A stretch of 16,943 bases of DNA from an uncultured Parabacteroides sp. (GCA_934725305.1 CAKVBA010000058.1:1-16943), one strand, 5' to 3'. Shown: positions 1-8,894, counted from the first letter of the stretch. Made by a program: numbers and translations. Notes: a model not told the origin generated them from the letters alone.

Positions 1-22
1 AAATTACAACAAATATACCACA

Positions 23-1573
23 TTAGCAATCAATAAGTTGCAAACGTTCAAAGTATTTTGCGACTATCCCTATTTTATTCAACATTTTCACAGTGGCCTT
101 AATGGCAGCTTCCGTCTGGTCGGCATCCAGTCCTCGTGTCTTAAAGTCAACACCGGCATAGTTCCAACTGATAACAGTCTGCACAAAAGCATCAGTGCGT
201 CCGCCCGGCGGAATAGAGACCGTATAATTGGTCAACATTGGAAACGGACGCCCTAAATCGGTATAAATCTTGCGCAATGCACGCACAAAAGCATCATACT
301 GTCCGTCTCCCGAAGCCGACTCTTGATAGGCTTCGCCATTGATCTCAATCAGCAGGATAGCAACTGGTTTCAACCCTTGTGCCAAAGATAACGAATAATT
401 TAATATACGAATCTTCTGCTCTTCCATTGCATCGTGATGCAACACATCGCTAATGATATAAGGCAGATCTTCAGGAGTAACCATCTCTTTCTTATCCCCT
501 AATTCAATGATTCGCTCTGTTACTTTACGCATCGAACGCTCATCCATCTCAATACCCATAGCCTCCAAGTTCTTACGAATGTTGGCCCGACCCGATGTCT
601 TGCCTAAGGCATATTCGCGCACACGGCCAAACCGTTCGGGCAGCAGTTCATTGCAGTAGAGATTGTTCTTGCTGTCACCATCGGCATGAACTCCGGCGCA
701 CTGTGTGAAGACATGCTCTCCAATAATAGGCTTATTGGGTGGAATGTGAATACCTGAATAGGTTTCTACCAAACGACTCACACGGTTAATCTTCTCTTCG
801 CGCAGACTGGTTGCTTCGCCCAACTGATCTTTAATTACAGCCAACACACTGCTTAAAGGGGCATTGCCTGCACGCTCACCCAATCCATTCACCGTGGTGT
901 GGATTCCCTTGATTCCGGCTCGGATAGCTGAATAGACATTGGCCACCGCCAGATCGTAGTCGTTGTGGGCATGAAAATCAAAAGAGAGATGAGGATAACG
1001 ATCAACCATCATCTTGCAATAATCATACGTATCGGCCGGATTCAACACACCCAACGTGTCGGGAAGCATAAAGTGACGAATAGGCAACGACTGCAATGCA
1101 TCCACCAATTGGAAGACATAGTTTGGAGAGTGCTTGATGCCGTTCGACCAGTCTTCTAAATAGACATTGACTGTGATCTGACGACGAGATGCCTCTTCCA
1201 CCACTTCCGTAATATTGCGAATATGCTCTTCGGGAGTGTTTCGCAGTTGCTCGGTTACATGCTTGTAAGAACCTTTGCACAACAGATTCACCACCTTACA
1301 GCCTGCCGATTCAATCCAATCTAACGATACGGTTCCATCAACAAACCCCAACACCTCGAGCTTGTCCAAGTTGCCAGTGCGTCCGGCCCATTGAGCCATG
1401 CGCTTGACCGACTCAAACTCACCATCTGAAACCCTGGCTGAAGCTATCTCCACACGATTCACTCCCAGCTCCTTTAGCAGCACTTGAACAATATTCAACT
1501 TCTCATGAGGAGCAAAAGAGACACCCGATGTCTGTTCTCCATCACGCAGGGTTGTATCCAATATCTCTATCAT
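23..1573 (-). CDS. cimA: (R)-citramalate synthase, LeuA-family paralogue
   Basis: Predicted to condense pyruvate and acetyl-CoA to citramalate, the first step of a threonine-independent isoleucine route whose later steps use LeuCD and LeuB. The 516 residues match the usual CimA/LeuA length. A TIM barrel begins at once with DTTLRDGEQ (metal/substrate residues R10, D11), continues through PDTLGVL (171-177) and the metal pair HAH (H201, H203), then NGLGERAGN (229-237). The C-terminal third is the LeuA-type allosteric domain. Compared from memory with Leptospira CimA, the pyruvate-pocket residues appear kept: L75, L98, Y138, E140 and T173. The motif [10 protein letters not shown] (136-145) is CimA-like rather than LeuA-like. 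Its start overlaps the leuD stop by four bases (ATGA), so translation is probably coupled. An isopropylmalate synthase is the alternative, but a full leuA lies in the same operon. Confidence 0.85.
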   Translation of the reverse strand: MIEILDTTLRDGEQTSGVSFAPHEKLNIVQVLLKELGVNRVEIASARVSDGEFESVKRMAQWAGRTGNLDKLEVLGFVDGTVSLDWIESAGCKVVNLLCKGSYKHVTEQLRNTPEEHIRNITEVVEEASRRQITVNVYLEDWSNGIKHSPNYVFQLVDALQSLPIRHFMLPDTLGVLNPADTYDYCKMMVDRYPHLSFDFHAHNDYDLAVANVYSAIRAGIKGIHTTVNGLGERAGNAPLSSVLAVIKDQLGEATSLREEKINRVSRLVETYSGIHIPPNKPIIGEHVFTQCAGVHADGDSKNNLYCNELLPERFGRVREYALGKTSGRANIRKNLEAMGIEMDERSMRKVTERIIELGDKKEMVTPEDLPYIISDVLHHDAMEEQKIRILNYSLSLAQGLKPVAILLIEINGEAYQESASGDGQYDAFVRALRKIYTDLGRPFPMLTNYTVSIPPGGRTDAFVQTVISWNYAGVDFKTRGLDADQTEAAIKATVKMLNKIGIVAKYFERLQLIDC

Positions 1574-2187
1574 AGGAACTTACGATTTGCTTCGTAGTCT
1601 TCAATCTTCGACCGATTAGACAACAGATAGTCAATATCGTCCAAACCGTTGATTAGACACTCTTTTTTATAAGCATTGATTTCAAAAGACTCTTTGCGCC
1701 CGGTGGCTTTATTAACAATGATCTGATTGGGCAAATCCACCTCGACCTCCATCTTGGGATTTCGATAGATGGAATCAAACAGTTCGGCCAAGAAAGATTC
1801 ACTGACCACCACAGGCAAGACAAAATTATTCAATTCATTGTTTTTATGGATATCGGCAAAGAAGCTGGAAACAACTACTCGGAAACCATAGTCGGCAATA
1901 GCCCATGCTGCATGTTCACGGCTTGATCCTGAACCAAAGTTCTTGCCTGCCACCAAGATCTGACCTCCATAAGTGGGATCATTCAGCACAAACTTGGGAT
2001 TGATATTTCCCTCTTTATCATAACGCCAGTCTCTAAACAGATTCTTCCCAAATCCCTCACGTGTAGTTGCCTTTAAAAAACGAGCCGGGATTATCTGATC
2101 GGTATCCACATTTTCTAACGGAAGTGGAACACATGTTGATGTGATTGTATTGAATTTACGTTTCATTGTTCTTTTTTGTTTGATCAT
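1570..2187 (-). CDS. leuD: 3-isopropylmalate dehydratase small subunit
   Basis: Swivelling-domain subunit that pairs with LeuC to isomerise 2-isopropylmalate to 3-isopropylmalate, and probably citramalate to methylmalate for the CimA branch. Hallmarks seen are [12 protein letters not shown] near the N-terminus and the substrate loop [16 protein letters not shown]. The full reading is 205 residues. An internal ATG at 2166 would give 198 residues beginning [10 protein letters not shown], which is closer to the usual start relative to the conserved core, so the first seven residues are doubtful. It lies 34 bases after leuC (55 if the inner start is used) and overlaps cimA by four bases. Confidence 0.95.
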   Translation of the reverse strand: MIKQKRTMKRKFNTITSTCVPLPLENVDTDQIIPARFLKATTREGFGKNLFRDWRYDKEGNINPKFVLNDPTYGGQILVAGKNFGSGSSREHAAWAIADYGFRVVVSSFFADIHKNNELNNFVLPVVVSESFLAELFDSIYRNPKMEVEVDLPNQIIVNKATGRKESFEINAYKKECLINGLDDIDYLLSNRSKIEDYEANRKFL

Positions 2188-2221
2188 TCAACTCTACCAA
2201 AACACTCTTTCACTCTGACCA

Positions 2222-3619
2222 TCAAAACAGTGTACGAGGATCAGTTATCACTCCCGTTACGGCTGCGGCTGCCGCCGTCAACGGACTTGCCAACAGAGTG
2301 CGAGCTCCAGGACCTTGGCGTCCCTCAAAGTTGCGATTGCTTGTAGAAACAGCATACTTCCCGGCCGGGATTTTATCATCATTCATTGCCAAACAGGCCG
2401 AACAGCCTGGTTGTCTGATCTCAAAACCAGCCTCTTCCAATATTTTATCTAATCCCTCTTCCCTAATTTGCATGTCCACCATCCAAGAGCCGGGCACCAG
2501 CCAAGCGGTGATGGAGTCGGCCTTCTTTCTTCCCTTTACCAACGAGGCAAAAGCACGAAAGTCTTCAATACGCCCGTTTGTACATGCGCCCAAAAAGACA
2601 TAATCAACCATTTTACCCAACAACATCTCTCCGGCTTCAAAACCCATATACTGCATCGATTTCCCAAAGGAAACCTTTTCAACATCTGACATCTGATTCG
2701 TCTTAGGTATAAGATCTGTAACAGCCATGCCCATACCCGGATTTGTTCCATAGGTGATCATTGGCTGAATATCGGCTGCATCGAAATGAACCTCCTTGTC
2801 AAATACAGCTCCTTCGTCACTCTTCAATATCTTCCAATAAGCCACAGCCAGATTCCAATCTTCTCCCTTGGGCGCATTCTCTCGACCTTTGATGTAGGCC
2901 AATGTCACCTCATCCGGAGCCACCATACCGCCGCGAGCTCCCATCTCTATAGAGAGATTGCACAAGGTCAAACGACCCTCCATCGTCAGATTGCGGATGG
3001 TGCTTCCTGCATATTCAACGAAATAACCAGTTGCTCCGCTCGTGGTCATCTTCGACATCATATAGAGAGCCACATCCTTAGCTGTTACCCCTTTGCCCAA
3101 TTCTCCTTCAACCGTAATGCGCATGGTTTTAGGTTTTGACTGCAAGAGACACTGCGAAGCCAATACCATCTCAACTTCACTGGTGCCGATTCCAAATGCA
3201 ATAGCACCCATGGCTCCATGGGTTGAGGTATGAGAATCACCACAAACAATGGTCATACCGGGCAAAGTCAATCCGCGTTCCGGACCCACCACGTGGATAA
3301 TACCATTGCGACGATCCATCATACCATAGTGAGCGATACCAAAATCAGCCGCATTTTTCGCCAATGTGTCCACCTGCATCTTGGAAACAGGATCTTCAAT
3401 CGGCTTATCCTGATCGTGTGTCGGAGTGTTATGATCAGGCATACAGGTGATCTGGGCCGGACGGAAAGGAGAAAGTCCTCTGGCTCGCAATCCGGCAAAG
3501 GCTTGTGGACTAGTCACCTCATGACAGTAGAGGCGATCTATATATAATTGGATTGTTCCATCTGCTAAGGTGTCAACCACATGCTGACTCCAAATCTTTT
3601 CAAACAATGTCTTGCTCAT
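2222..3619 (-). CDS. leuC: 3-isopropylmalate dehydratase large subunit
   Basis: Aconitase-family subunit carrying the [4Fe-4S] cluster of isopropylmalate isomerase; works in the cytoplasm as a heterodimer with LeuD. The three cluster cysteines are visible: C346 in [12 protein letters not shown], and C406 and C409 in GCSACLAMN. Other family motifs are [14 protein letters not shown] (126-139) and [10 protein letters not shown] (61-70). At 465 residues it is full length and collinear with proteobacterial LeuC; the cysteines fall one residue before the E. coli positions as remembered. The gene starts 17 bases after the leuA stop and is clearly cotranscribed. No broken motif was seen. Confidence 0.97.
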   Translation of the reverse strand: MSKTLFEKIWSQHVVDTLADGTIQLYIDRLYCHEVTSPQAFAGLRARGLSPFRPAQITCMPDHNTPTHDQDKPIEDPVSKMQVDTLAKNAADFGIAHYGMMDRRNGIIHVVGPERGLTLPGMTIVCGDSHTSTHGAMGAIAFGIGTSEVEMVLASQCLLQSKPKTMRITVEGELGKGVTAKDVALYMMSKMTTSGATGYFVEYAGSTIRNLTMEGRLTLCNLSIEMGARGGMVAPDEVTLAYIKGRENAPKGEDWNLAVAYWKILKSDEGAVFDKEVHFDAADIQPMITYGTNPGMGMAVTDLIPKTNQMSDVEKVSFGKSMQYMGFEAGEMLLGKMVDYVFLGACTNGRIEDFRAFASLVKGRKKADSITAWLVPGSWMVDMQIREEGLDKILEEAGFEIRQPGCSACLAMNDDKIPAGKYAVSTSNRNFEGRQGPGARTLLASPLTAAAAAVTGVITDPRTLF

Positions 3620-3636
3620 ATCATTTTGTGAGATTT

Positions 3637-5139
3637 CTATTCGACAATAAATTTATTAATAGCATCGACAAAGGCTTCAACAGAAGCTGCTATGATATCG
3701 GTATTGGCCGAAAAGCCATAATAGACAGCGCCCTTATATTCAACCTGCATATGCACCTTGCCGGTATCGTCGCTGCCACGGCTAATGGCCTGGATCAAAA
3801 ACTCCTGTATGGTCATATCCGAATTGCAAATAGCCCTTTTCACAGCCTTAATGGCTGCATCTACCGGACCATTGCCGGCTGCTGCCTCGTAACGCTTCAC
3901 GCCTGACATATTCAGACAAATGGTTGCTACCGGCTGAACTCCCACCCCGCTGGTCACCTGCAGATAGTCTAACTTGATACGGTGCATAGCCGTACGGTCT
4001 TTACCAGCCAGCATCAACACGTCGTCGTCGTTGATATCTTTCTTACGATCGGCCAACTTCAGGAAATCTTCATATACCTTGTCGAGCTTCTCCTGTTCCA
4101 AGTCAACACCCAACAGATGTAAGCGATGTTTCAGAGCAGCACGCCCGCTACGAGCCGTCAGCACAATCGCATTGTCATCGATGCCCACATCCTTGGGGTC
4201 GATGATTTCATAACTCTCACGGTTTTTCAATACGCCATCTTGATGGATTCCCGAAGAATGAGCAAAAGCATTGCGTCCCACAATAGCCTTATTGGGCTGT
4301 ACCGGCATATTCATCAAACTTGATACCGTACGGCTGATTCCATAAATTCGCGATGTGTTGATATTGGTTAAGATATCAAGCTCTTTGTGACTTTTAAAAA
4401 TCATGGCAATCTCTTCGAGTGACGTGTTACCGGCACGTTCACCGATACCATTGACCGTTACTTCAACCTGTCGAGCTCCGTTCAATACGCCCTGCACAGT
4501 ATTAGCTGTTGCCATCCCTAAGTCGTTATGACAGTGAGTTGACAGAATCGCATTGTGCACTCCATCAACATGTTCCATCAGGTATTTGATTTTTGCCCCA
4601 TATTCATCGGGTAGGCAATAACCGGTTGTATCAGGAATATTCACCACGGTAGCTCCCGCCTTAATCACAGCCTCAACAACACGAGCCAAATAGGCATTGT
4701 CTGTACGTCCGGCATCTTCACAATAGAACTCAACATCTTCAACAAAGCGCTTAGCATACTTGGTAGCGGCAACAGCCCTCTGCAAAATTTCCTCTTGATT
4801 TGAGTTGAATTTATAGCGAATGTGATAATCAGAAGTTCCGATGCCCGTATGAATGCGACCTCTCTTGGCATATTTAAGAGCTTCTGCCGCAGCATCAATA
4901 TCTTTCTCGACAGCACGAGTCAATGCACAAATAGTAGGCCAAGTGACGGCTTTAGAAATTTCAACTACACTATGAAAATCACCCGGACTCGACACAGGAA
5001 AGCCTGCCTCTATCACATCAACCCCCAAAGATTCCAACGCCTTGGCAACTTGAATCTTCTCAACAGTGTTTAACTGACAACCAGGCACCTGCTCTCCATC
5101 ACGTAGCGTTGTATCAAAAATAAATAATCTATCAGACAT
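3637..5139 (-). CDS. leuA: 2-isopropylmalate synthase
   Basis: Condenses 2-oxoisovalerate with acetyl-CoA, committing carbon to leucine. The 500 residues begin with [12 protein letters not shown] (R13, D14). Further motifs are NIPDTTGY (167-174), the metal pair HCH (H202, H204) and [14 protein letters not shown] (230-243). The C-terminal part from about residue 370 is the leucine-sensing dimer domain. A weak SD-like AAAGGA lies about 8 bases upstream of the ATG, unusual for this group. It is the first long gene after the attenuator; the untranslated stretch from the terminator U-tract to the ATG is 46 bases. The call rests on LeuA-type motifs, in contrast to the CimA-type pocket of the paralogue three genes downstream. 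Confidence 0.95.
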   Translation of the reverse strand: MSDRLFIFDTTLRDGEQVPGCQLNTVEKIQVAKALESLGVDVIEAGFPVSSPGDFHSVVEISKAVTWPTICALTRAVEKDIDAAAEALKYAKRGRIHTGIGTSDYHIRYKFNSNQEEILQRAVAATKYAKRFVEDVEFYCEDAGRTDNAYLARVVEAVIKAGATVVNIPDTTGYCLPDEYGAKIKYLMEHVDGVHNAILSTHCHNDLGMATANTVQGVLNGARQVEVTVNGIGERAGNTSLEEIAMIFKSHKELDILTNINTSRIYGISRTVSSLMNMPVQPNKAIVGRNAFAHSSGIHQDGVLKNRESYEIIDPKDVGIDDNAIVLTARSGRAALKHRLHLLGVDLEQEKLDKVYEDFLKLADRKKDINDDDVLMLAGKDRTAMHRIKLDYLQVTSGVGVQPVATICLNMSGVKRYEAAAGNGPVDAAIKAVKRAICNSDMTIQEFLIQAISRGSDDTGKVHMQVEYKGAVYYGFSANTDIIAASVEAFVDAINKFIVE

Positions 5140-5185
5140 AGCTTTATCCTTTACATTAATCTTTTAATATCACACTCATTTAAGT

Positions 5186-5227
5186 AAAAAAAGAACCTCT
5201 CTCACCAGGAAGCGAGAGAGGTTCTTT
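5186..5227 (-). terminator. intrinsic terminator of the leu attenuator
   Basis: A perfect 14-bp stem, AAAGAACCTCTCTC pairing with GAGAGAGGTTCTTT, closes a 10-base loop (5204-5213). A run of seven T begins inside the last stem bases and ends at 5186. It lies 35 bases after the leader stop codon and 46 bases before leuA, so it must be read through for the operon to be expressed. Confidence 0.92.
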
Positions 5228-5271
5228 ATATCATCTTAATACCACATTTGCATATACAGTCTCACTTCCTA
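5206..5271 (-). promoter_or_regulatory. antiterminator helix of the leu operon attenuator
   Basis: UAGGAAGUGAGA (5271-5260), which overlaps the leader stop codon, can pair with UCUCGCUUCCUG (5217-5206): 12 bp with two G-U wobbles. The second strand includes the distal half of the terminator's 5' arm and most of its loop, so the two helices exclude each other. A weaker pairing of UUCUA in the Ile/Leu codon region with UAGGAA (one bulged G) could tie up the first strand when the leader is not translated. Confidence 0.75.
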
Positions 5272-5336
5272 TCCCGTTGCCAGAGTAGAATAATAGACAA
5301 AATAATAATAAAACTGTTCTGCAAATTCTGTGTCAT
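5262..5336 (-). CDS. Ile/Leu-rich attenuator leader peptide
   Basis: A 24-codon open frame lies between the leu promoter and the terminator hairpin. Codons 10-12 are three consecutive ATT (Ile), 13 is Leu, 15-16 are Ile-Ile and 17-18 are Leu-Leu (CTA, CTC); codon 5 is also Leu. In all, five Ile and four Leu, with no Val. The TGA stop lies inside the 5' strand of the predicted antiterminator. The peptide itself probably has no function. It acts as a sensor: a ribosome short of charged tRNA-Ile or tRNA-Leu would pause before reaching the pairing segment. The start ATG is about 20 bases after the predicted transcription start. There is no SD, as is normal in Bacteroidota. This is an inference from sequence layout; no expression data are available. 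Confidence 0.85.
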   Translation of the reverse strand: MTQNLQNSFIIILSIILLWQRDRK

Positions 5337-5363
5337 TGTTGTTATATTCTTTTTTTAACGCTG

Positions 5364-5394
5364 CAAATATATGGCCTTTTTTTAAACATGCAAA
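5364..5394 (-). promoter_or_regulatory. leu operon promoter
   Basis: TTTG (5394-5391), a 19-base spacer and TATATTTG (5371-5364) match the Bacteroidota primary-sigma consensus TTTG-N19-21-TAnnTTTG exactly. The predicted transcription start is near 5356-5359, about 20 bases before the leader ATG. The -33 TTTG is itself the end of another TATATTTG (5398-5391), which could serve as an alternative -7 box. Confidence 0.8.
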
Positions 5395-5493
5395 TATAAT
5401 TCGATATTTTTTCTTTCTTTTTAATGATAAAACGTAAGACGATCATGTCCAACAAATACAAATCACAACCAACTCTCTCTGAGTAACGACAAT

Positions 5494-5540
5494 AAAAAAG
5501 GTGTATCGCCATGAAATACATTCATTTAGATACACCTCTT
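5494..5540 (-). terminator. terminator after rng
   Basis: On the minus strand AGGTGTATC pairs with GATACACCT. A nested ATGAA/TTCAT stem lies across a symmetrical 3/3 internal loop, and the structure is followed by a run of T. Outer A-T pairs extend the stem. It starts about ten bases after the rng stop and ends the HU-bS22-rng unit before the leu promoter. The rest of this gap (about 5399-5493) shows nothing recognisable. Confidence 0.85.
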
Positions 5541-5549
5541 ATCAAAATC

Positions 5550-7124
5550 TTACTTTATAGATATTTGATCATCCTTCACATCCAGCTCATTCTTATCAGT
5601 ATCAAAAAACTTATACTCTAAAAAAGCTAAACTCTGATCAGGGATGATCTTAAGTCCACGTGTATATTTCATTTTCCACTGCAGACTTAAAGGGAGTAAC
5701 CCTTTGGTTACATAAGCTGCTACATAGGGATGTATGTGCAAGGAAAATTTCTTCACATGATGTTTATTGACTAAACAGTCAATCATCTCCTCCAAATTGT
5801 CAGTAAACAAGATGGATGGCTTTACAGATCCCGTACCTAAACAAGACGGACATTTTTCAGACGTGTCAACATCCATCGCCGGACGCACACGCTGTCGGGT
5901 GATTTGCATCAACCCGAATTTACTTAAAGGAAGGATATTATGTTTAGTCCGGTCGTTTGCCATCACTTTTGTCATGTGCTCAAAAAGCTTCTGCCGATTA
6001 GCCGCTTCTGCCATATCAATAAAATCAATGACAATAATACCACCCATATCACGCAAACGCAGCTGTCGGGCAATTTCGTCTGCCGCAGCAATATTCACAT
6101 CGATGGCTGTTTTCTCCTGAGCATCACTGCCCTTTGAATGATTTCCACTATTTACGTCAATCACATGCATTGCCTCAGTATGCTCAATGATCAGATAAGC
6201 TCCACTCTTATACGTTACAGTTCGACCAAACAAAGACTTGATCTGTTTAGTAATCGCAAAATTATCGAAAATAGGAAGCTCACCTCTATATAACTGCACA
6301 ATATCTTCGCGTCCCGGGGCAATCAGACTCACATAATCACGAACTTTATTATAAACCTCCTGGTCATTTACATAAATATTCTGGAACGAAGGATTGAAAA
6401 TGTCACGCAACAAAGCTACCGTACGCTCAGTCTCCTCATACACAATGGCAGGAGTTTTTAACTTCGGAAGTTTTGCCACACTATCGTCCCAACGTTTCAC
6501 CAACGTCTTCAGTTCATGATCAAGCTCTGCCACCCTCTTACCTTCAGCAGAGGTACGGACAATAACGCCTACATTTTTCGGCTTAATGCTCTGTATTAAT
6601 TGACGCAAACGAGCCCTCTCTTCATTTGACTTAATCTTAGTAGAGACCGATACCTTATCAGCAAAAGGTATCATCACGATGTATCTACCGGCAAAAGAAA
6701 GCTCCGAAGTCAATCGAGGTCCTTTTGTGGAAATAGGCTCTTTGGCAATCTGTACCAACACCTCTTGTCCCACTTTTAAAACATCATTGATGCTTCCCTT
6801 CTTCTCTATCTCAGGAAGAATCTGCATCTTTGACAAAGGAGTAGCCTTCTTGGGATCGGCCAATGTCTGCTTTAAAAATTTCTGTTGGGTGTTGAAATTA
6901 GGACCAAGGTCCAAATAGTGAAGAAATGCATCCTTTTTATATCCTACATCAATGAAAGCAGCGTTGAGCCCAGGCATCAGTTTCTTAACCTTGCCAAGAT
7001 AGATGTCGCCCACGGCAAAAGAGACATTGTGTGCCTCTTTCTGAAGCTCCACAAGACTTTTGTCTTCTAAAACGGCTATCGACACCTCTTTAGGCTGTAC
7101 ATCAACTACTAATTCACTAATCAC
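5550..7124 (-). CDS. rng: ribonuclease G / RNase E family endoribonuclease
   Basis: Single-strand endoribonuclease for rRNA maturation and mRNA decay. The 524 residues carry an N-terminal S1-type RNA-binding domain (about 35-155, start VGDIYLGKVKKLMPGLNAAF), then the catalytic DNase-I-like fold with metal ligands D323 (IDVNSGN) and D367 (VIDFIDM). The zinc-link cysteines C425 and C428 (CPSCLGTG) hold the dimer. A small C-terminal domain follows, but no long disordered degradosome scaffold, so it is G-like rather than full RNase E. The start codon is GTG at 7124; the next residues (ISELVVDVQP) fit the family start. An S1-domain expansion around 78-115 looks typical of the group. No good promoter lies directly upstream, so it is probably transcribed from the HU promoter through a 14-bp hairpin. 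Confidence 0.95.
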   Translation of the reverse strand: MISELVVDVQPKEVSIAVLEDKSLVELQKEAHNVSFAVGDIYLGKVKKLMPGLNAAFIDVGYKKDAFLHYLDLGPNFNTQQKFLKQTLADPKKATPLSKMQILPEIEKKGSINDVLKVGQEVLVQIAKEPISTKGPRLTSELSFAGRYIVMIPFADKVSVSTKIKSNEERARLRQLIQSIKPKNVGVIVRTSAEGKRVAELDHELKTLVKRWDDSVAKLPKLKTPAIVYEETERTVALLRDIFNPSFQNIYVNDQEVYNKVRDYVSLIAPGREDIVQLYRGELPIFDNFAITKQIKSLFGRTVTYKSGAYLIIEHTEAMHVIDVNSGNHSKGSDAQEKTAIDVNIAAADEIARQLRLRDMGGIIVIDFIDMAEAANRQKLFEHMTKVMANDRTKHNILPLSKFGLMQITRQRVRPAMDVDTSEKCPSCLGTGSVKPSILFTDNLEEMIDCLVNKHHVKKFSLHIHPYVAAYVTKGLLPLSLQWKMKYTRGLKIIPDQSLAFLEYKFFDTDKNELDVKDDQISIK

Positions 7125-7173
7125 AATAAAAAAGGTTGTTTTTTTGAATATTAGACCTTACTAATAAATACGC

Positions 7174-7214
7174 AAAGAACAAACTTAAAAGGTCACTTAT
7201 TAAGTTTGTTCTTT
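7174..7214 (-). repeat. 14-bp inverted repeat (hairpin) upstream of rng
   Basis: AAAGAACAAACTTA (7174-7187) and TAAGTTTGTTCTTT (7201-7214) form a perfect stem around a 13-base loop. On the minus strand it follows the small basic-protein gene by 21 bases and precedes the rng start by 49. Only a short T run (CTTT, then GCG) follows, so it is at best a leaky terminator. It could instead be an RNA stability or processing element in the rng 5' region. Confidence 0.7.
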
Positions 7215-7235
7215 AGAATTCTGACATGAATAGAC

Positions 7236-7325
7236 TTATTTCTTCTTATGTCTATTCTTCTTTAGTCTTTTTTTGCGCTTGTGCGTAGACATTTTATGTC
7301 TTTTTCTTTTCTTTCCGCTAGGCAT
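7236..7325 (-). CDS. 29-aa basic protein, bS22/mS38-like (AURKAIP1/COX24 domain)
   Basis: An unbroken 30-codon frame with ATG start and TAA stop reads MPSGKKRKRHKMSTHKRKKR followed by LKKNRHKKK. More than half of it is Lys or Arg, with four His. This matches the small Bacteroidota protein annotated with the AURKAIP1/COX24 C-terminal domain, related to mitochondrial mS38 and actinobacterial bS22, which bind the small ribosomal subunit. It lies 37 bases after HU and before rng, so a ribosomal role next to an rRNA-processing nuclease is reasonable but inferred. The frame is short enough to be missed by length cut-offs. Confidence 0.85.
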   Translation of the reverse strand: MPSGKKRKRHKMSTHKRKKRLKKNRHKKK

Positions 7326-7362
7326 TGTTCTAAAATTTTAAAATTAAACGTATAATAATTAA

Positions 7363-7635
7363 TTACTTAACATCATTCAAGAATGTCTTCGCCGGCTTAA
7401 ACGATGGAATGTTATGCTCCGGTATAATAATAGTTGTATTCTTTGAAATATTACGAGCTGTTTTCTGGGCTCTCTTCTTGATAACGAAACTTCCAAAACC
7501 TCTCAAGTAAACATTATCTCCCTTTGCCAAAGACTCCTTCACAATTTCCATGAAAGATTCAACGCTTGCCAACACTGTTGATTTGTCAATGCCAGTACTC
7601 TTTGAGATCTCGCTAACAATATCTGCTTTAGTCAT
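7363..7635 (-). CDS. HU family DNA-binding protein
   Basis: Nucleoid-associated dimeric DNA-bending protein. It is 90 residues, the exact HU/IHF length. The N-terminal helices (MTKADIVSEISKSTGI) are followed by the signature GFGSFVIKKRAQKTARNI (about 46-63) and a basic arm that normally ends in the DNA-intercalating proline region (here IIPEHNIPSFKPAK). It is the first gene of a three-gene unit with its own promoter. Whether it behaves as HU or IHF cannot be read from sequence; the arm looks HU-like. Confidence 0.95.
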   Translation of the reverse strand: MTKADIVSEISKSTGIDKSTVLASVESFMEIVKESLAKGDNVYLRGFGSFVIKKRAQKTARNISKNTTIIIPEHNIPSFKPAKTFLNDVK

Positions 7636-7682
7636 GTCTATAAATTAATTAATTGATTTGGACCTATTAATTTTTTGGAATG

Positions 7683-7713
7683 CAAATATATAGCTTTTTA
7701 TTTAAGTGTAAAA
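7683..7713 (-). promoter_or_regulatory. promoter of the HU unit
   Basis: A perfect -7 box TATATTTG (7690-7683) follows a 19-base spacer and a near-consensus -33 tetramer TTTT (7713-7710). The predicted start near 7675 leaves a 5' leader of about 40 bases before the HU ATG. Confidence 0.65.
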
Positions 7714-7731
7714 AGAATTGTCGCCCATTTT

Positions 7732-7777
7732 TTATGAAAAAAGATTCCACGCATTTCATAATATATACGTATGTTTG
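7732..7777 (+). promoter_or_regulatory. mutY promoter region with 8-bp inverted repeat
   Basis: TATGTTTG (7770-7777) fits the -7 consensus TAnnTTTG and lies 46 bases before the mutY ATG; no clear -33 TTTG is present. Just upstream, TTATGAAA (7732-7739) and TTTCATAA (7754-7761) form a perfect 8-bp inverted repeat with a 14-base centre, between the divergent HU and mutY promoters. An operator role is possible but unproven. Confidence 0.5.
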
Positions 7778-7823
7778 CAGTAATCAAAGAGTTACATAAC
7801 ATTATCGAGCAGAAACTAACAGC

Positions 7824-8894
7824 ATGTCACATTCTGAAAACTTACTGAAAATAAGCCAATTGTTGATCGAATGGTATCAAAACAACAAACGCGATCTTCC
7901 TTGGAGAGAAACAACAGACCCTTACATCATCTGGATTTCTGAAATCATCTTACAGCAGACTCGCGTGGCTCAGGGATATGATTATTTCCTCCGCTTCACC
8001 AAACGATTTCCTACGATCGACTCTCTTGCTGCAGCCGAAGAAGACGAGGTGTTGAAATACTGGCAAGGCTTGGGCTATTATAGCCGTGCACGCAATTTAC
8101 ATGCCACCGCAAAGACCATACAACAGAAATATAATGGCATCTTTCCCTCCGACCATAAAGAGGTGCTTGCCCTAAAAGGTATTGGCGAATACACGGCGGC
8201 GGCTATTGTCTCGTTTGCCTGGAACCAATCCTATCCGGTAGTGGACGGCAATGTCTTTCGCGTATTGTCCCGACTATTTGCCCTGGACACTCCGATCGAC
8301 TCGACACAAGGGAAAAAGGAGTTTACTGCTTTGGCACAATCGCTGCTGAATCCGCAACAGCCCGGATTACACAATCAAGCCATCATGGAACTGGGTGCTT
8401 TGCAGTGTCTCCCTCAAAATCCGGATTGCTCAGTCTGTCCTTTGGCCGATCATTGCCTGGCCTATGCCTTGCATACCGTCTCGGACTATCCTGTCAAGCA
8501 AAACAAAACGAAGACAAGAGACCGCTACTTCCACTATTTCCACATTATATATAATGGAAGAACCTGGCTACACCGACGTTCCAACAAAGATATATGGAAA
8601 GGCCTCTATGAATTTCCGCTAATCGAAACTAAACAGGCCATGGATTTCAGCGAATTGCAAAAATCGGAGGCTTTTCATCAGCTCTTTCAGGGTATTGACC
8701 AGCTGAACATAACCGTAGCTCTTCCAAACGTGAAGCATGTGTTGTCGCATCAGGTACTATACACAACCTTCTACCGTGTAGAAATAGAACAAACCAATGC
8801 GGCATTAGACCATTATATCAACATCGCCTGTGAAGAGATCGGCAATTATGCCGTTCCTCGACTGGTTCATATCTATCTGGAAAAACAGATATAA
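7824..8894 (+). CDS. mutY: A/G-specific adenine DNA glycosylase
   Basis: Removes adenine mispaired with 8-oxoguanine, preventing G-to-T changes. The 356 residues carry the catalytic Glu E40 (WISEIILQQTRV), the helix-hairpin-helix LKGIGEYTAAAIVSF (117-131), the catalytic Asp D141 (VVDGNVFRVLSR), and a complete [4Fe-4S] loop C195-X6-C202-X2-C205-X5-C211. The C-terminal NUDIX-like 8-oxoG recognition domain (about 230-350) includes VKHVLSHQVLYTTFY. It is divergent from HU and lies upstream of ssb, an arrangement I recall as common in Bacteroidota. The 573-base gap to ssb and the strong ssb promoter argue against tight cotranscription with ssb. Confidence 0.97.
   Translation: MSHSENLLKISQLLIEWYQNNKRDLPWRETTDPYIIWISEIILQQTRVAQGYDYFLRFTKRFPTIDSLAAAEEDEVLKYWQGLGYYSRARNLHATAKTIQQKYNGIFPSDHKEVLALKGIGEYTAAAIVSFAWNQSYPVVDGNVFRVLSRLFALDTPIDSTQGKKEFTALAQSLLNPQQPGLHNQAIMELGALQCLPQNPDCSVCPLADHCLAYALHTVSDYPVKQNKTKTRDRYFHYFHIIYNGRTWLHRRSNKDIWKGLYEFPLIETKQAMDFSELQKSEAFHQLFQGIDQLNITVALPNVKHVLSHQVLYTTFYRVEIEQTNAALDHYINIACEEIGNYAVPRLVHIYLEKQI

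Noticed and set aside
10..17. TATATTTG on the minus strand after cimA as an internal promoter for the next gene
   Set aside because: There is no -33 TTTG at the right distance and the downstream gene is outside the window; chance is likely in AT-rich DNA.
5140..5363. T-box or metabolite riboswitch in the leu leader
   Set aside because: No T-box sequence or known aptamer consensus was seen, while a leader peptide and competing helices explain the region fully.
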